This document shows positions 36,745 to 51,500 of a DNA stretch of 64,000 bases, piece by piece (the first letter of the stretch is position 1; every line of letters begins with the position of its first letter). The position numbers were made by a program, and so were the translations under genes. The DNA comes from Anodontia alba. Its lineage: Eukaryota > Mollusca > Bivalvia > Lucinida > Lucinidae. Under the pieces are notes generated by a model. The model worked only from the letters and a program-made list of their open reading frames with translations. It was not told the DNA's origin and searched no databases. The stretch lies in contig OZ024828.1 of NCBI GenBank assembly GCA_964016985.1, positions 4,985,701 through 5,049,700 of the forward strand. Reading direction: 5' to 3'.

Positions 36745-39700
36745 GGTAAGAGAAAATTCAGGGAGTGCCACAATCACAAACCGCAGCCCTTCCCAGACAC
36801 CAAGAAAACCAAACAAGCACAAACCGAACAAACGTACGAAAAGCACAAGATTAGCTCTCTCTTCCCCAAGCGAGGTAATCGCAATGTTAAAAGGACTGAA
36901 AAACACAAGAACAAAATAACACAAGGTAAGACATAAAACAAATCGCCTCGTAGAATAAACCACAAAGCAACAAAGAGTAAGACTAACACCGCCTTAGAAC
37001 GGTCGGTAGAGTAAACCACCGGGGGATGGGGGGGAGGGGCTGGGAGGTGGAGAGGGGGGTTAAAGCACTTTTACAGCTAGCCAACTTCAGCCTGGGTCCC
37101 GATGCTACTCTTAATACAGAAATACATAAAATTCGGTTCGCATAAAGTCGAAAAGCACCGCCCCTCTTTACACCAATGATTGCCAGAACCCAAGATCCAA
37201 TTTATGATCAAAAGATGAAATAATTATGTTTTTACCATTTCCTTCACAACAAAATGCTCCTTATTGAACACCATCATAATTGTCTAAGTTAGATTATTCT
37301 AAAGGAACTTTGTGAAGAATAAAAGAGAAAATACGGCTAAATTCTTTGCTTATCTGACGCCCCCAAATTGTTTATAACATTAAAGCCAAAATTTTCCTCT
37401 ACAACTTTTATCTTGAATAGTTTTTATATAAACGTATATTCAAAAAGTTGTCGCAAAAATTCAAGTTGTAAAAGATAAAAAAAAATGAGTTTAGTATCAT
37501 ACTAGGTTTGTGGTTCAACTATTGGTTTTCATTTACTCTAGCATACAGTAGAATTAGCCATGAGTACTCGTCTTTGTTTATTATAGTGACTAATTTGATT
37601 TTTATGTTTTCGCTCTGACGCATTGACTGAGTTGGGAGCCTTTATGCGAACCGAATTTTTACGTATTTCTGTATTAAGAGTAGCATCGGGACCCAGGGTG
37701 AAGTTAGCTAGCTGTAGAAGTGCTTTAAACCTACCGGTGTTAGTCTTACTCTTTGTTGCTTTGTGGTTTATTCTACGAGGCGATTTGTTGTATGTCTTTC
37801 CGTGTGTCTTTTGTTCTTGTGTTTTTCAGTCCTTTTAGTATTGCGATTACCTCGCTTAGGGAAGAGAGAGCTAATCTTAGTGCTTTTCGTACGTTTGTTC
37901 GGTTTGTGCTTGTTTAGATTTTTCGGTTTCCTCTTCCTCTTGGGGTCTGGGAAGCGCTGCGGTTTGTGATAGTGGCACTCCCTGGACTTTTCTCTTACCT
38001 TTTTTGCTCTACCGACCGTTCTAAGGCGGTGGTCCCGGTGTTAGTCTTACTCTTTGTTGCTTTGTGGTTTATTCTACGCGGCGATTTGTTGTATGTCTTT
38101 CCGTGTGTCATTTTGTTCTTGTGTTTTTCGGTCCTTTTGGTGTTGCGGTTGCCTCGCTTGGGAGGAGAGAGCTGGCCTTGGTGCTTTTCGTGCGTTTGTT
38201 CGGTTTGTGNNNNNNNNNNNNNNNNNNNNNNNNNNNNNNNNNNNNNNNNNNNNNNNNNNNNNNNNNNNNNNNNNNNNNNNNNNNNNNNNNNNNNNNNNNN
38301 NNNNNNNNNNNNNNNNNNNNNNNNNNNNNNNNNNNNNNNNNNNNNNNNNNNNNNNNNNNNNNNNNNNNNNNNNNNNNNNNNNNNNNNNNNNNNNNNNNNN
38401 NNNNNNNNNGCGTTTGTTCGGTTTGTGCCTGTTTAGATTTGTCGGTTTCCTCTTCCTCTTGGGGTCTCGGGTGGGGGGGGGGGGGTTGGGGCGGGGGGCG
38501 GGGGGCGAGCTGCGGTTTGTGGTTGTGGCACTCAGTGGACTTTTCTCTTACCCTTTTTTTTATACCAAACGTTCATTGCCGAGCTTATTAATGCATGGTA
38601 TAATGCTTTAATAAGAATTTGTTTTGCAATCCTTCTGAAAAGGAAAGACTTTATTTCCCTTGGGAGCAGATTCTTTCTTTTGGCGTAACTCTTTCTTAGA
38701 AGGAATTTGTGCGGACAGTAAACGAGAATTCACAAAACAAGCATCGCTAATCCAAAACATGGCGGGAACTCTACTAAATGTATCAAGCGCCTCCATCTCA
38801 ATGCTTAATAGAATTGTTTATTTTGTTTTGAGATTAGTGTTCATTCATATAAGTACAGGAAAACGCCATGAAGCATTGTGACACATTTACAACGTTCCGA
38901 GGAGTTATAAAGCTTATTTTCAGTAACTTATAAAATTGAAAAAAAAAAAGACGTTAGTAGTATAGGGCCGCCTATACTACGGACGTTTTGTAATTTCTCG
39001 GTTTAATCTAGAATTTACTTCTCTGGTTATATTTGTTTACCATATGCATATTTATATAGCAGTTTATTCTAAACAGCTTTTTTATGATTAAAAATACAAC
39101 AAATACACACACACAAAACAGGATTTTCTCTTTAATGATGTTAATCTCGTAGCATAAGTATTTAAACTGTATTTAACAAATAATGAATTTAGATTAGCAA
39201 AAACTATAATGCTAATTTTCAGTTTATATTGCAAACGAACAAAAAAGTCAATTGTTATTTTGGCCAGCTTTCAAACGTAAGCAAATTTTGAAATGTACAT
39301 AATGCACTTAGGATATAACCACTGTTACAGTAAACAGATAACCTATTGAAAAGTACTTAAGGAAAGAAATTTAACAGTCACGTAAAAACTGCTACGTCTA
39401 AATTTTATCTAAAGAGCAAATAGTAAGTGTAGATTGAACATAGCATTCTCTCATTGTTTCGGCCAATTGTATAAAACTGCTGGATGAATGACAAACAGTG
39501 TAGTCTTTGAACAAATGCTGCATTCTGATCTGGGTTTATACTGTTTGCTAAGGCCTATCTCTCCGAATACACGCAATGTTAGTCCTTTACAATCAAACTA
39601 TAGTCACGATACTACATCTTTTTTTATGTCTGTAGCCCTGGACCCAGTTGTTCAAAAATTAACGGTTGTTAGGTAACGTGGCATTAGATTTTTTATCTTA

Positions 39701-42700
39701 AAATATGGCAAGCACATTGATATTTTCCTGAAAAAATGTGGTTTTTGAAGCAAAAGTATCAATATATTTTAAAATACTTTAGCTGTAACAGATAATGAGT
39801 TTGTCATTAACGAGCTCGTTAAGCTAACGGTCACTGTCTCTCGCAAGACCACATACAATTCTTAATATTCAAGTTAGAATAATAACGAACTGGGGAAACA
39901 GGTCCAGGTTCAGGTCCTAAAACCTTGTTCTAATTCGTACTGATTATAAACATTTTCTTGATTAATGTTTTGAAAACATAAATCAAGTTTCAATAATATA
40001 ATAGGAATTTTTAATTACGTTAAAATAGAATTGCTCTCTGAACATTAAGAATGATGAGTTTCAGCTAAAGATTCTTGGTCAAAAGAACACACGTGTTGTT
40101 TCAAAATAAAGACGCGACATTACGAAAAAAAGCCTATTCAAATATATTGAAAATTTCACCACCAAAAACTGAAATTTTTTCAGATAAAAAACTCTGATAT
40201 TTTTACATTTCTGATCAGAACATAGATTGTGGGTACTCGTTAGTACCGCCTCGCCGAGGCGGTTCTAACGAGTACCCACAATCTATGTTTTTGAGCAGAA
40301 ATAAGAAAAATAACGTATATCCCTATAAATCCCAGTTTTACTATATAAAAGTGGGGTTTAAGGGGGTCAAAATTATATAGGCATGTATTCGTGATTAAGT
40401 ATGCATTAACGCATTAACACTTATTCTTTCTGGGTTATGTTTTCTACAGATGACATCTTGAAATATTTTTTTCAGAAAACAGGATCTGTCATTTCACACA
40501 AAGCATTGTCTCCAATGGAGACAATTTGCTTGAAATGACTAATTCTGTTTTCTGGGAAAAATGAGAAAATATCATCAATTTGTCGTCTGGTGAATTTGCC
40601 CAGAGAGTGGAAAGAATAAAAATTTCTTTAGGCATTAGCTCATGTATGGAGTCTAAATATACTTGATAGTGTTTTTTTTTTTTTTTTTTTTTCGACATTT
40701 TTATAAGGAAGATAGCTTTTATGATTTCCTTTTTGCTTTCTTGGTCACTAAGTCACTTCTAAAAGGGGTTTCTCCTAAAGGAAAGGATTCGCCCCACATA
40801 ATTTTGACCAAGCTGCCTTTCAGGAATGTGTGTCGATTCCCTTAAAAGGCTCATGCGATTGATTACAGACAATATAATTTATGCCACCGCTTCTGACGCT
40901 TTATTGCACAATGCTCCTACTGTACCGCCTCAAAGTACTCCGTCGATTTTATTTTCATGCATTTTGTGACGGTCACTTATGGGTGGTCTTTCCTTCTAAC
41001 ATGGCGTAAGAATACGGGAACGGTTAAAATACCCTGTCGACATTTGTTCCGTGACAAAACACCGGGCGACACATACTGTGAAAGGCACACGACCACGGAG
41101 CAAATGTATAACATTTCGCTTTGATATGGTAAATTAACCATAAAATGCAATTAATTGGGCATTTTCGCAACATCCAATCGCATAATATATTTATTGGTTG
41201 ATTCAATACCGAATTGATACAATACTAAGAGTGAGACGGTTGAAATAAAACCGACCTTTGCAAATGTAAGAGAGAATATAAAGGCAATAAACTTAGGGAT
41301 CCAGGTGACATTTACAACCTAAATAGTAGTTTTATCAGTTTTCTAATATAGCGTTTAAAATTCTTAAGAATGGGTACCGAATTTATACTTAGTATTCGGA
41401 CAGACATGCCTGAGAAAACAGTGTAGACCCTGATCAGACGCCGCAGAATGTGGCGTCTGATCAGGTTCTACACTGTTTGCTGCTCAGTTAGCAAGCTTAG
41501 CTGCATCAAAAGGTGATAAAACTAGATTGCTTAAATATGACAAGTGCGGTATGATGTCCAAGTACTTAGGGCAAATACAGCAACAGATTTAAAGGCTTGT
41601 GTTTAGAAGGAAACAAAGATGAGCCCGGCTTCTGTTAAACAGATATAACCTGCAACATTGTAAAAGGTTCTTTATTACATACGCGGTCAACCAAGGCCTG
41701 GACCAGCCTGCCTATTCGCACGGACTGACCAAGGATTTTATTGCTCGTGTATAGCATCAATGGACACTGCAGAATATATTAACTGACAGATAAGGCATCT
41801 ACACAGTTTTACATGGCTTTTTTTCTATTTATACTTTTTGTGCCCCATATAATGCATTATGTAAATAGCGTAGGGCTACAATTGTCACCGCATACACGCA
41901 GTCATTTTATACATTACGAAAACATGCCTATTCAATTATACTGAAAATTTTACCACCAAAAAGTGAAAAAAATCAGATAAAAATTCTGATATTTTTAATA
42001 TTTCTGCTCAAAACATAGATTGTGGGTACTCGTTAGAACCGCCTCGGCGAGGCGGTTCTAACGGGTACCCACAATTTATGTTTTTGAGCAGAAATAAGAA
42101 AAATAATGTATACCCCTGTCAACCCCAGTTTTACTATATAGAAGTGGCGTTTAAGGGGGTCAAAATTGTATAGGTATGTTTTCGTGATGATGAGTTTGCT
42201 ATTAATACACAACTATTAATTTGGCATTAAAGTCTAATACTTTAAGATCAAAGGCTAATGATTATAAATTGTCCTTGCAGTCGTAATGGCGGTGGGAGTC
42301 ACCCCACTCTGTTTTGGGCAACATGATTAGAAAAGCCGTACCCAGTCTTCTCCTTTCGCTGACTTTAACCCCCGAAAAGACCCATTCACTGCTGGACAAA
42401 GTTTTCCAGTCGGTGGGCTGAACTTGGCTTGAATCCGCATCCTGCTCTAACACTCAGCTTTGGCTCCTCTTTCAATGTTGTTTGACATTGTAAACGTGTA
42501 AACGCTATAATATGTAGTGAAATCATGTGTATACAGGAGCAATAATTATTAGGCGAAATTTCTGAATTTTGCAGTTTTAAAGCTTAATTCAATTTGTTAT
42601 TTTTGTCAACGATTTTAATTGCATAAATCTGTCTTAAGAAGCTTAATTACCAAACCTGTATTCAATGGTGAACATGCCGTAGCTTACCCTATTAATATCA

Positions 42701-45509
42701 ATGAAGAGCTTAACAAACCGTAAAAATTGTTAAAAAGTTGATCAAATCGGTCAAGAAATAACAAAATTATTATTGTTTGAAGGATTTAATATGGCCGATA
42801 TGGGCGCCGCCATTTTGAATGTTTAATGAGATTTCAAAATTTTTAAACTTTCAAATTTTGCATTATTTTTATAACCAAAGCATTTTTTTAAAAAAGTTGC
42901 TTACCACTTTAGGAAAATACGTTCGGAAACATTAAGACAAAATATCCATCTATATGCTGTTTATTTTAATTATGCATATTTAATTAGGGTTGTGTGACGC
43001 CACAAAGCCTAAAAAATGGAGGCCTCCATGACATTTTTTTTTTTTTTTTTTTTTCAAATATTTAAACTCCAATAACTTTCTTATTTGCTGGTCGATTTTG
43101 ATCAAACTTATATCAACTTTTTCGGCTTGGAAAGTTCTATCCTAATAGACACAGTTTCTTTCTACATTGCCTTTCCCTTTAATACACCGCTAGCATTTGT
43201 ACAATTACAGTATTTAGCAATTAGTCTTCCCTCATATTTGGTGTAGTTTGACTACATTCGGGAGAATTCGCTACGGTTAACATCTCCTACCTGATATCTG
43301 CGGCTGTCTTACTTCACCAGTCTGGGCAGCTGAGGTAGCTTGGTGGGGGCTGATTGTTTTCTCATTTCTTGCACAGGCTTCTCCTGCCTGATGTCTGCAG
43401 CTGCTGCTTTTCGCGGATCATGATGGTTAACGTATGCTCGGAGGGGGATGCGGGGTGCTTTCCAGCATCTGTACTTCAACATGTTTCTTTCACTTTTTGT
43501 GGTATAGTGCCACTGATAGACAAAACTGAGAAATGTGCTCATCTGGCGTAACCCTTAAAGCGCCAGTCACGACTATTGTCGTCTGCCCGTTACTTTAAAA
43601 GCCATTTCTGCAAACAGTGTGGACCCAGATCAGACTGCTCCTTTAGGAGCAGTCTGATTTGGGTCCACACTGTTTGCCTGTATGCAAAAATAAGTTTGAA
43701 AAGTTTGCAAGAATATTCAGCAGACGACATAAACAGACGACATTTTCAGATGCAGGTTTTCTTGGCGCTTTAAGGGTTGAATAAGGTTAGGCCAGAGTTG
43801 TTTCACCATCTGGTTCGCGGGAAATTTCTGACTAGACCTAGGGTAGGAGGAGGAAATACAAATAAAACGATGATTACCTCTGTGTCGGAGAAAGAAAATA
43901 AACGTGATCGTCAAAAATTTTATTTTTCTACCACATTGAAATTTTTTGCTTCATGAAAGTTTTAAAGAAAAAAGGGTAAATGAATAAACATGTTTCCTTA
44001 TAATGGAGTGAATGGGTTTTAGCATAAATTATGTTTTAATTTTGCCACTCAGGCCTGATTTAACGCATTTAAATTATTTATTCTATAAGATCACCTAAAT
44101 ACATACTTCACTCAAAGTTCTATTTTATTTCATTTTGGCAGAAAAATATATGGTCGGAGGAATAAAACAAAATAAAACTGACTGAATGCACTTTTATTTT
44201 ATTTGGAATTAGGAAAAAATAGGGTAAGTTCTCCCCAGGACCAGAAAATAAAAAAAAATCTAGCCTAACGTTTAGTTTTCTTAACCCTTATTCGGCACCT
44301 TATGAAGTTATGGCATTTCATGGGTGTTCCCATAACTTTTTTTTTTTTTTCTTTTTTTTTTTTTGGCATTGCTCTCGTTAACAGTGCCTGCCCACTGCTA
44401 TCAGTTCCATTTCTCAGAGACAAGTACGTATGTGACATTACGAAAACATACCTATTCAAATATACTGAAAACTTTACCACCAAATAATGAAAATTTTCAG
44501 ATGAAAAATTCTGATATTTTTCATATTTCTGCTCAAAACATAGATTGTGGGTACTCGTTAGAACCGCCTCGGCGAGGCGGTTCTAACGAGTACCCACAAT
44601 CCATGTTTTTGAGCAGAAATAAGAAAAATAATGTATACTCCTGTAAACCCCAGTTTTACTATATAAAAGTGGGGTTTAATGGGGTCAAAATTATATAGGC
44701 ATGTTTTCGTGATGGATAAAAATTGAATACAAACTTACGCAATAACCTTGTATCCATAAAACCTGTGTCGTTTGTTGGGCTTCAACTACCTTTCAGGTTC
44801 TGTTCAACATATTTACGTGTATTCCAATGCTCTGGCTTGTGCAACATAGCCATCAGATCGAGTTCTTGTTTATTTATCGCATGTTGTATTTCTTTTAGGA
44901 CAAACCGGAGTGAATCAGCTGGGTGGAGTTTTCGTCAACGGTCGCCCTCTACCTGATCATGTGAGACGACGCATCGTCGAACTAGCACACATGGGCGTTA
45001 GGCCTTGTGATATCTCCAGACAGTTGCTTGTGTCACATGGTTGTGTCAGCAAAATTCTAACGCGATACTATGAGACAGGGTCAATTAAACCTGGCTCCAT
45101 TGGTGGAAATAAACCCAAGGTCAGTTGCTAATACTCATAGACCTAGAATTCTGTGTGCCTGTATTGGGATAATACTACGATTGATAAAGTTCTATAAATA
45201 TACAGTTTACAAACAAGCAACACTACCATACAGAATCAAAATACCACGAAGGACACCTATGAATTATCATTGCCACTCTTTGTTTGATTTAGGCAGCATG
45301 TCTTATAAACATATATAATTATCATTTATTTCACTGTACCACATAAGCTGCCAAACCATGTTAATGCATGATTCTTTTTTTTTTTTTTTTTTTTTTTTTT
45401 CTTTTTTTTTTTTTTTTTCTTTTTTTTTTGCGTCGAAAAGTAACTTTTGATATGATCTGCCATTTCTCTTATTTTTTTTATTAATATTGAGGTTCGCAAT
45501 GTAGTACAT

Positions 45510-45570
<61 letters not shown>

Positions 45571-48500
45571 CATTACGCTACCAAATGATAAGGTATTGAA
45601 AGGAAACATCAAGTCCTTTATTATTATCATTATTTTTTATTCATCTATTTTTGTAATTGTTTTTATTGAGATATATATAGAATATGATTAGCACATTCCA
45701 GACATGACGAGTGTCCATACTAATCTCTCACACAAAACAAACCCACTAAGCGGGCACACAACGTTGAAACAACGTCGATTCAACGTTGATTTACTACTTG
45801 GCGTTGATTCAAGTACATGACGTTGAATCAACGTTACTTCGACGTTGTTTCAACGCTGTGTGCCTGCTGGGCAGGTCACTCATTAAGATCACATCTGTGA
45901 AGTGTCTGGTCGTTAATTCATGTACATGCATTTGTAAAAATCAAATCATTTTATAATTCCTTTCAGCAAGTAGCAACGCCACTAGTTGTGCGGAAAATAC
46001 TTCAACTAAAGAAGGAAAATCCATCCATATTTGCCTGGGAAATAAGAGACTATTTATTAGCGCAAAGAATATGTGACGAACAAACCATACCCAGTATCAG
46101 TTCTATAAACAGAATACTGAGGAACGCCGGAGCTTTCAATAACGACGGAGTGTTGACTAATGATACTGGCAGCTTGGTATACCCACATATCCCACCACCT
46201 TCACTTCAATCTCTCTATCAGAGACCTCATCCAGCAGCCTTTTACCCACTCAGTATACCAGGCCTATCGTATCCAAAACTAGTTCAACCTCTCAAAGCAG
46301 CAGAACCAGGGGAAATCCTATCTGTTGACACAGATGAAGATAAGAAACAAGACAGACATGATGGCACGGATCCCACTGGTGACGATTTTGTAAAAGACCG
46401 AGACAAAAGCAGAGGTAGAGTACTATTTCTGTTTTATGCAGGCACTACGCTTTAACCTTTACCACTCTATGGGCTAATTCAGCAGACGACATTTTTAAAT
46501 AGTTTACTTTTCTTCCCAGAAAAAAATATAATTGGGTTTTAGAAGGAAGACTAAAGACTTATTCTTTACGCTTTAACCTTTACCACTCTCTGGGCTAATT
46601 CAGCAGACGACATTTTTAAATAGTTTACTTTTCTTCCCAGAAAAAAATATAATTGGGTTTTAGAAGGAAGACTAAAGACTTATTCTTTTTTTCTGGGACG
46701 AAAAGTAAACTATTTAAAAATGTCGTCTGCTGAATCGTACCTTTACTTACTGTATACAGTCGACTCTCGTTATTTCGAATTCCAAGGGACTCTCTAAAAG
46801 ACTTCGAGATATCCGTATCTCGACATATCAGATTCGCAGAATTAAGGAAAAATAATTTGAACAACCACATTTAACAAATATATGTGTAACTGGATTCTTG
46901 AAGTTAGAGATATATTGAAAATATTGTGGAAAAGAGGAGAAATTGCTCCTAAGGAGCATTTCTCCTCTTTTCCACAATATTTTTTTACTTGTTGTTAGAT
47001 TTTCATGTTTAGGCAGGGACCAGATTTTCACTTCGAGATATGCGGTTATTCGAGATAAGCGAGGTCGAGATAATGATAGTCAACTGTATTTGCAATTGTT
47101 GTGTACTATAGCTATGTATTATACAATAAAATATTGTTAAGCCAAAATAGGCTTTGACATTTCATGCAAATGCCTCCTAACGAGACAATTTGCATAAAAT
47201 ATCAAAGCCTGTTTTCTGTGAAAAAAATCTTAAAATCTCGTCTGCTGAACTTTTTACACAGCATGCTAAGCGGTAACAAACAGCAAACATATTCATCATT
47301 AACGTGTTCCGCCTGTGTAGGCTAAATCTGCAGACGGAAATTCGTAATATTATCAAAACTTTTTACTGAAAATAGATTAAAATAAGGTTTGACATTTTCA
47401 TTCGGAAATTTTTAATAAAAATGACAAACCGTATTTCCTGTGAAAATTAGAAAACTAATCTAAAATTTTATCATCACGAAAACATATCTATATAATTTTG
47501 ACCCCCTTAAACCCCACTTTTTTATAGTAAAACTGGGGTTTACAGGGGTATACATTATTTTTCTTATTTCTATTCAAAACATAGATTGTGGGTACTCGTT
47601 AGAACCGCCTCGGCGAGGCGGTTCTAACGAGTACCCACAATTTATGTTTTGAGCAGAAATGGGAAAAATATCGGAGTTTTTTATCTGAAAATTTTCAGTT
47701 TTTGGAGATGAAATTTTCAATATATTTGAATAGGCATGTTTTCATAATGTGAGCTGATTTTTTTATATAGCAGATTAAAGTAACAGACATTACGAAAACA
47801 CGCCTATTCAAATATATAGAAAATTTCACCTCCAAAAACTGAAAATTTTCAGATAAAAAGCTGTGATATTTTTCTTATTTCTGCTCAAAACATAGATTGT
47901 GGGTATTCGTTAGAACCGCCTCGCCGAGGCGGTTCTAACGAGTACCACAATCTATGTTTTTGAGCAGAAATTAGAAAAATAATGTATATCCCTGTAAACC
48001 CCAGTTTTACTATATAAAAGTGGGGTTTCAGGGGGTCAGTATTATATAGGCGTGTTTTCGTGATGCATCCGTAATTTGCTAGCACTGAGACAGACACCAC
48101 CATTTTCAGAGGGCGGTCTAGTAAACATGTTTTTTTTCTTTAATCATTTATGGGGTTTTAACTATAAAAAAAAAACAACGCTTGAATAATTATTGAGTAT
48201 AATTCCCAACTCCACCATTTTTATTATGTTATTAATCAAGTGATTTCGTATTAGCCCAGTTAAAGGTCCGAGGTCTGCTGTATTGGTCCTAGGCCGAAGG
48301 GCAATACAGCTGACCGACTTGATTTTCCAAGAAACTAGAACGGACTTAAAGGTTCCAACGAAAATATCAATTGCATTTTGATGAAATACGGGGAGATTTT
48401 TAACGCCCACCACACGACATTTAATGCCAGTTAATTTTTCGTCAAAAAGAAATTCATTTGATTAAGAAAGAAGGAGGCAAATTCAAAATATTTTAACTTT

Positions 48501-51500
48501 TTTGTTTAACAATTTTCCCTTCACATAAGAAAATAAAGTGATTTATGCCAAAATAAATATAAGTCGCATATTTCGTTTTAGCCACACCCCACTTAGGTTA
48601 GTTGGAAAAGAAAATAAATCATATTTCAGCTTTTCGTTACCTAAGAGTATCTTCTTTTTTTTAAATAAACTTTGCAACTGTTTCTGGTTTTACAACTCAA
48701 GATTCGTTCAGACCCCATACATTACTAATGATTTTATACGACGTTTTTTTTTGTCAGTCCTTGTCTTCATGACAACACCACCAGTGATAGTAGCCGTGTC
48801 CATTGTGTTCATTGGAGCCGAAACGTCAGAAAACGTACTTCGGACTTGTCCGCCCAGCGAAGATTCAGATCAGACTGCGCATTTGCGCAGTCTGATCAGA
48901 ATCTTCCCTGGGCGAATCTAGGAAAGCCACGGACGCAAAGTTACTTCATGTGGACAACGAAGACTTTGATCAGACTGCGCATGCGCAGGTTGATTTGAGT
49001 CCTCGTTGGTACGTTTTCTGACGTTGCGGCTAATTTTATTGTTACAGTTCTCGAGATAATTGTACATCAATTATTTATGGATTAAAATGAAGCTGAATCA
49101 TTTATTGGTTGATTTAAGTCTGATGTTGCTCATTTAATGACAGGTTCTGTGAACTCAAATCAAAATGCTTCGTCTTGATAGTTTTGCGTTAAAAGGAGTA
49201 GTAATTTGAGAGCGGTAATTGAGTCGTTTTAGCGCTGGGAACAGGAGAAGCTGGCATGCCCAACATCTTGAAATGACAGTGCAGCGTTTTCTTGAATAGG
49301 TTGTAAAAGCAGGAAAATTGAAAAGAAAATTATAACATTATCAGATGTGTTGACGGAAAAATACAAATTAAATTGAAATACCATGGTTTATGTTACCTTA
49401 GTGAAGATTTATATGTAGTTCTGAATGTTTTAGTCTGTGGGACTGTGTGCATAACTCTAGATAAGAGTGATAATCAGATAAATATAATCCTACTTCTCCA
49501 TGAACATGTATGTTTGCATGTACACATTACAGGCAGCATTCTTTCGTGGAGATTAATTATGAAATATTTTTTTACGGTCATTCTTTCTCTTCCGCTGATT
49601 CAAGATTTCTAGCAAAAGAATCTGCACAAGTACTCGTTAACTGCTTCTAGGACTAAACCTGTCCAGGAAAGTGTGGTTAGGTAAACTAACCGGTATTACA
49701 TGAGCTAAATAGTGTTGACTGGGCCGTTAAACTCCTAACCAGTCAGAAGCGTATCGGCAAGGCGCAGTTTATGAGTATTAAAATATGTTTTCGCAGAGGC
49801 ATACAAAATAATTCTTTTTGTGTATTTTTTACTGACAAGATGCTGTTGGTGTCGGTTATCGATCCTGCACACTATGGAGTCCCCTCAACCGCGGACCGTT
49901 CCCTGAGGAATGGGCGGTGATGAAGTAGGTGACTGGTTCATTCACCGTGCTCCTTTTGTGTGTATGATTTCCGTGTTATCCATATCTGTTGCATCTTCGA
50001 GCAGAGTTGCATTGCCTAGACTTAATACTTTAAGATGAGTGCTGTGATAGCCTTGTTCCCTGCTCTGAATTATATATAGCATGTCCGACTTTAAAATTGT
50101 GCATTTTAAAATTGCCTGTCAAAAACTTTTATATGCCCTTTGAGATATTTTAATGGTTCGACAGCTGATACACAGTCCATACTTATTCTATATTTACAGT
50201 TTACCCGGTCTTCTCAAAGACATTTTAAATTTTATTTTGGAATGTTTAAAAGGAATCCCATTTTTAAGATTTCTCAATCTCATCATGATTTAATATCTTA
50301 ATTCTTACTGTATATATGTAGATATGGTGAATGTTTCCTTTTTTTTTTTTTTTTTTAATTATTATTATTAATATTAATTGTAATTTTAGTTTTTACAGAG
50401 GGTCACAAGGAAGACTAACTATTATAGCTAATTGTGTTACCGTCTTTAAACATTGTATAAATAAAATAAATAAAAGTGAGAGTTCAGCGATGGGGGATGC
50501 TGTGTTAATTTTCAGTCTGATTTAACGTTTTCACCCGTTTCTTAAGTGGACTCTTCCGTTCATGAATTTGGACATATCTATTGATGCAAAGAGGGGTTTC
50601 AGTCTAAAGTCAAAAACACAAAAACAGAATTGCAAACAGTGTAAATCTTAATGAGACTGCGCATGATGAGCTGTCTCACCTGGATGTACACTGTTTGCAA
50701 AATATTATTATATGGTTTACAGGGCTGAAATGGTTTAGGAGACCGGATATTTGCTCTTTAACTCATTGCATGCTGGGTAAGTTTGCATACTTTTTGATCG
50801 TCTGTGGATTTTTTTAAATAAACTTTTTTTCAAAAGAAGTCTTTTAAGAATACCATCAGAGTGTCAAACAGTTTGGATCCAGATTAGACCCGACGTTTTA
50901 TCGGGCCTGATCTGCGTCCAAACTGTTTGCAAAGGTCATCGCCACTAGCGGGAAAGAGTTAGGAGGATATTTCATTACAAATCATAACTGAATGTACTAT
51001 TTAGACATAAAAAATATTAAGAGATTTGCCATAAAATGGCCACGTAAAATGTCGATTTAAACCCCTCTCCCCCTCTCTCCCCTCCCCCCCCCCCGCCCCC
51101 CACCTCCCAATAATATATAATATTTTACTAACCGGTTCCCAGGCGGTGCTTCTGCTGTGGTTTACTATCTCAGTCATTGTATGTCCTTGCATGTATGTCC
51201 TGGTGAGCATTTTATCTTGGATAGCCGTTTGGCCAATTTTTTGGAAAGAAACTGTCCTTTTGGCTTTCTGTTTGTAGTGTTTCGATTGTGGTGCCATTTC
51301 TTTTAGTGCGTCCTTCTTTCCCTTTGGTGTCTTGGACGGAAGGTGTTACGTAATTGTATCGATTCCTGATCATTGCTTTCCTTTCTATTTTAAGAATTTG
51401 GTATAGTGTTTTGCATTGTGATCCGGCACCTTGTTGGGGAAGTTGAAGCTGGTTGCTTTGTATTCTTTGGTTTGTGGCTTGTGTACTGTCTGTCTTGGTT

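Larger units (their letters stand above)
28210..44898 (+). other. Poxn: Poxn intron 1 (16.7 kb, phase 1)
   Basis: It separates the tiny start exon from the paired-domain exon. It holds family A copies at 28705, 32861, 33223, 34407, 34673, 40118, 41912 and 44436, a family B hairpin at 28988, R1 repeats at 36.7-38.6 kb, a (GT)n tract and a 200-N gap. I see no other gene in it. Confidence 0.8.
45120..45966 (+). other. Poxn: Poxn intron 2 (0.85 kb, phase 0)
   Basis: It splits the paired domain between GGNKPK and QVATP. It contains a long T-tract, a (GT)n tract and a palindromic MITE with ACGTTG repeats. Confidence 0.9.

Noticed and set aside
43309..43542. Minus-strand 77-codon frame ([20 protein letters not shown] region)
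   Set aside because: Composition looks protein-like, but I recognise no domain, start context or splice partners. It may be an old transposon scrap.
44910..45131. Paired-domain frame read through to its stop as a single-exon gene
   Set aside because: The residues after GGNKPK depart from the family exactly at a GTCAGT donor, and the missing half begins at the 45967 acceptor.
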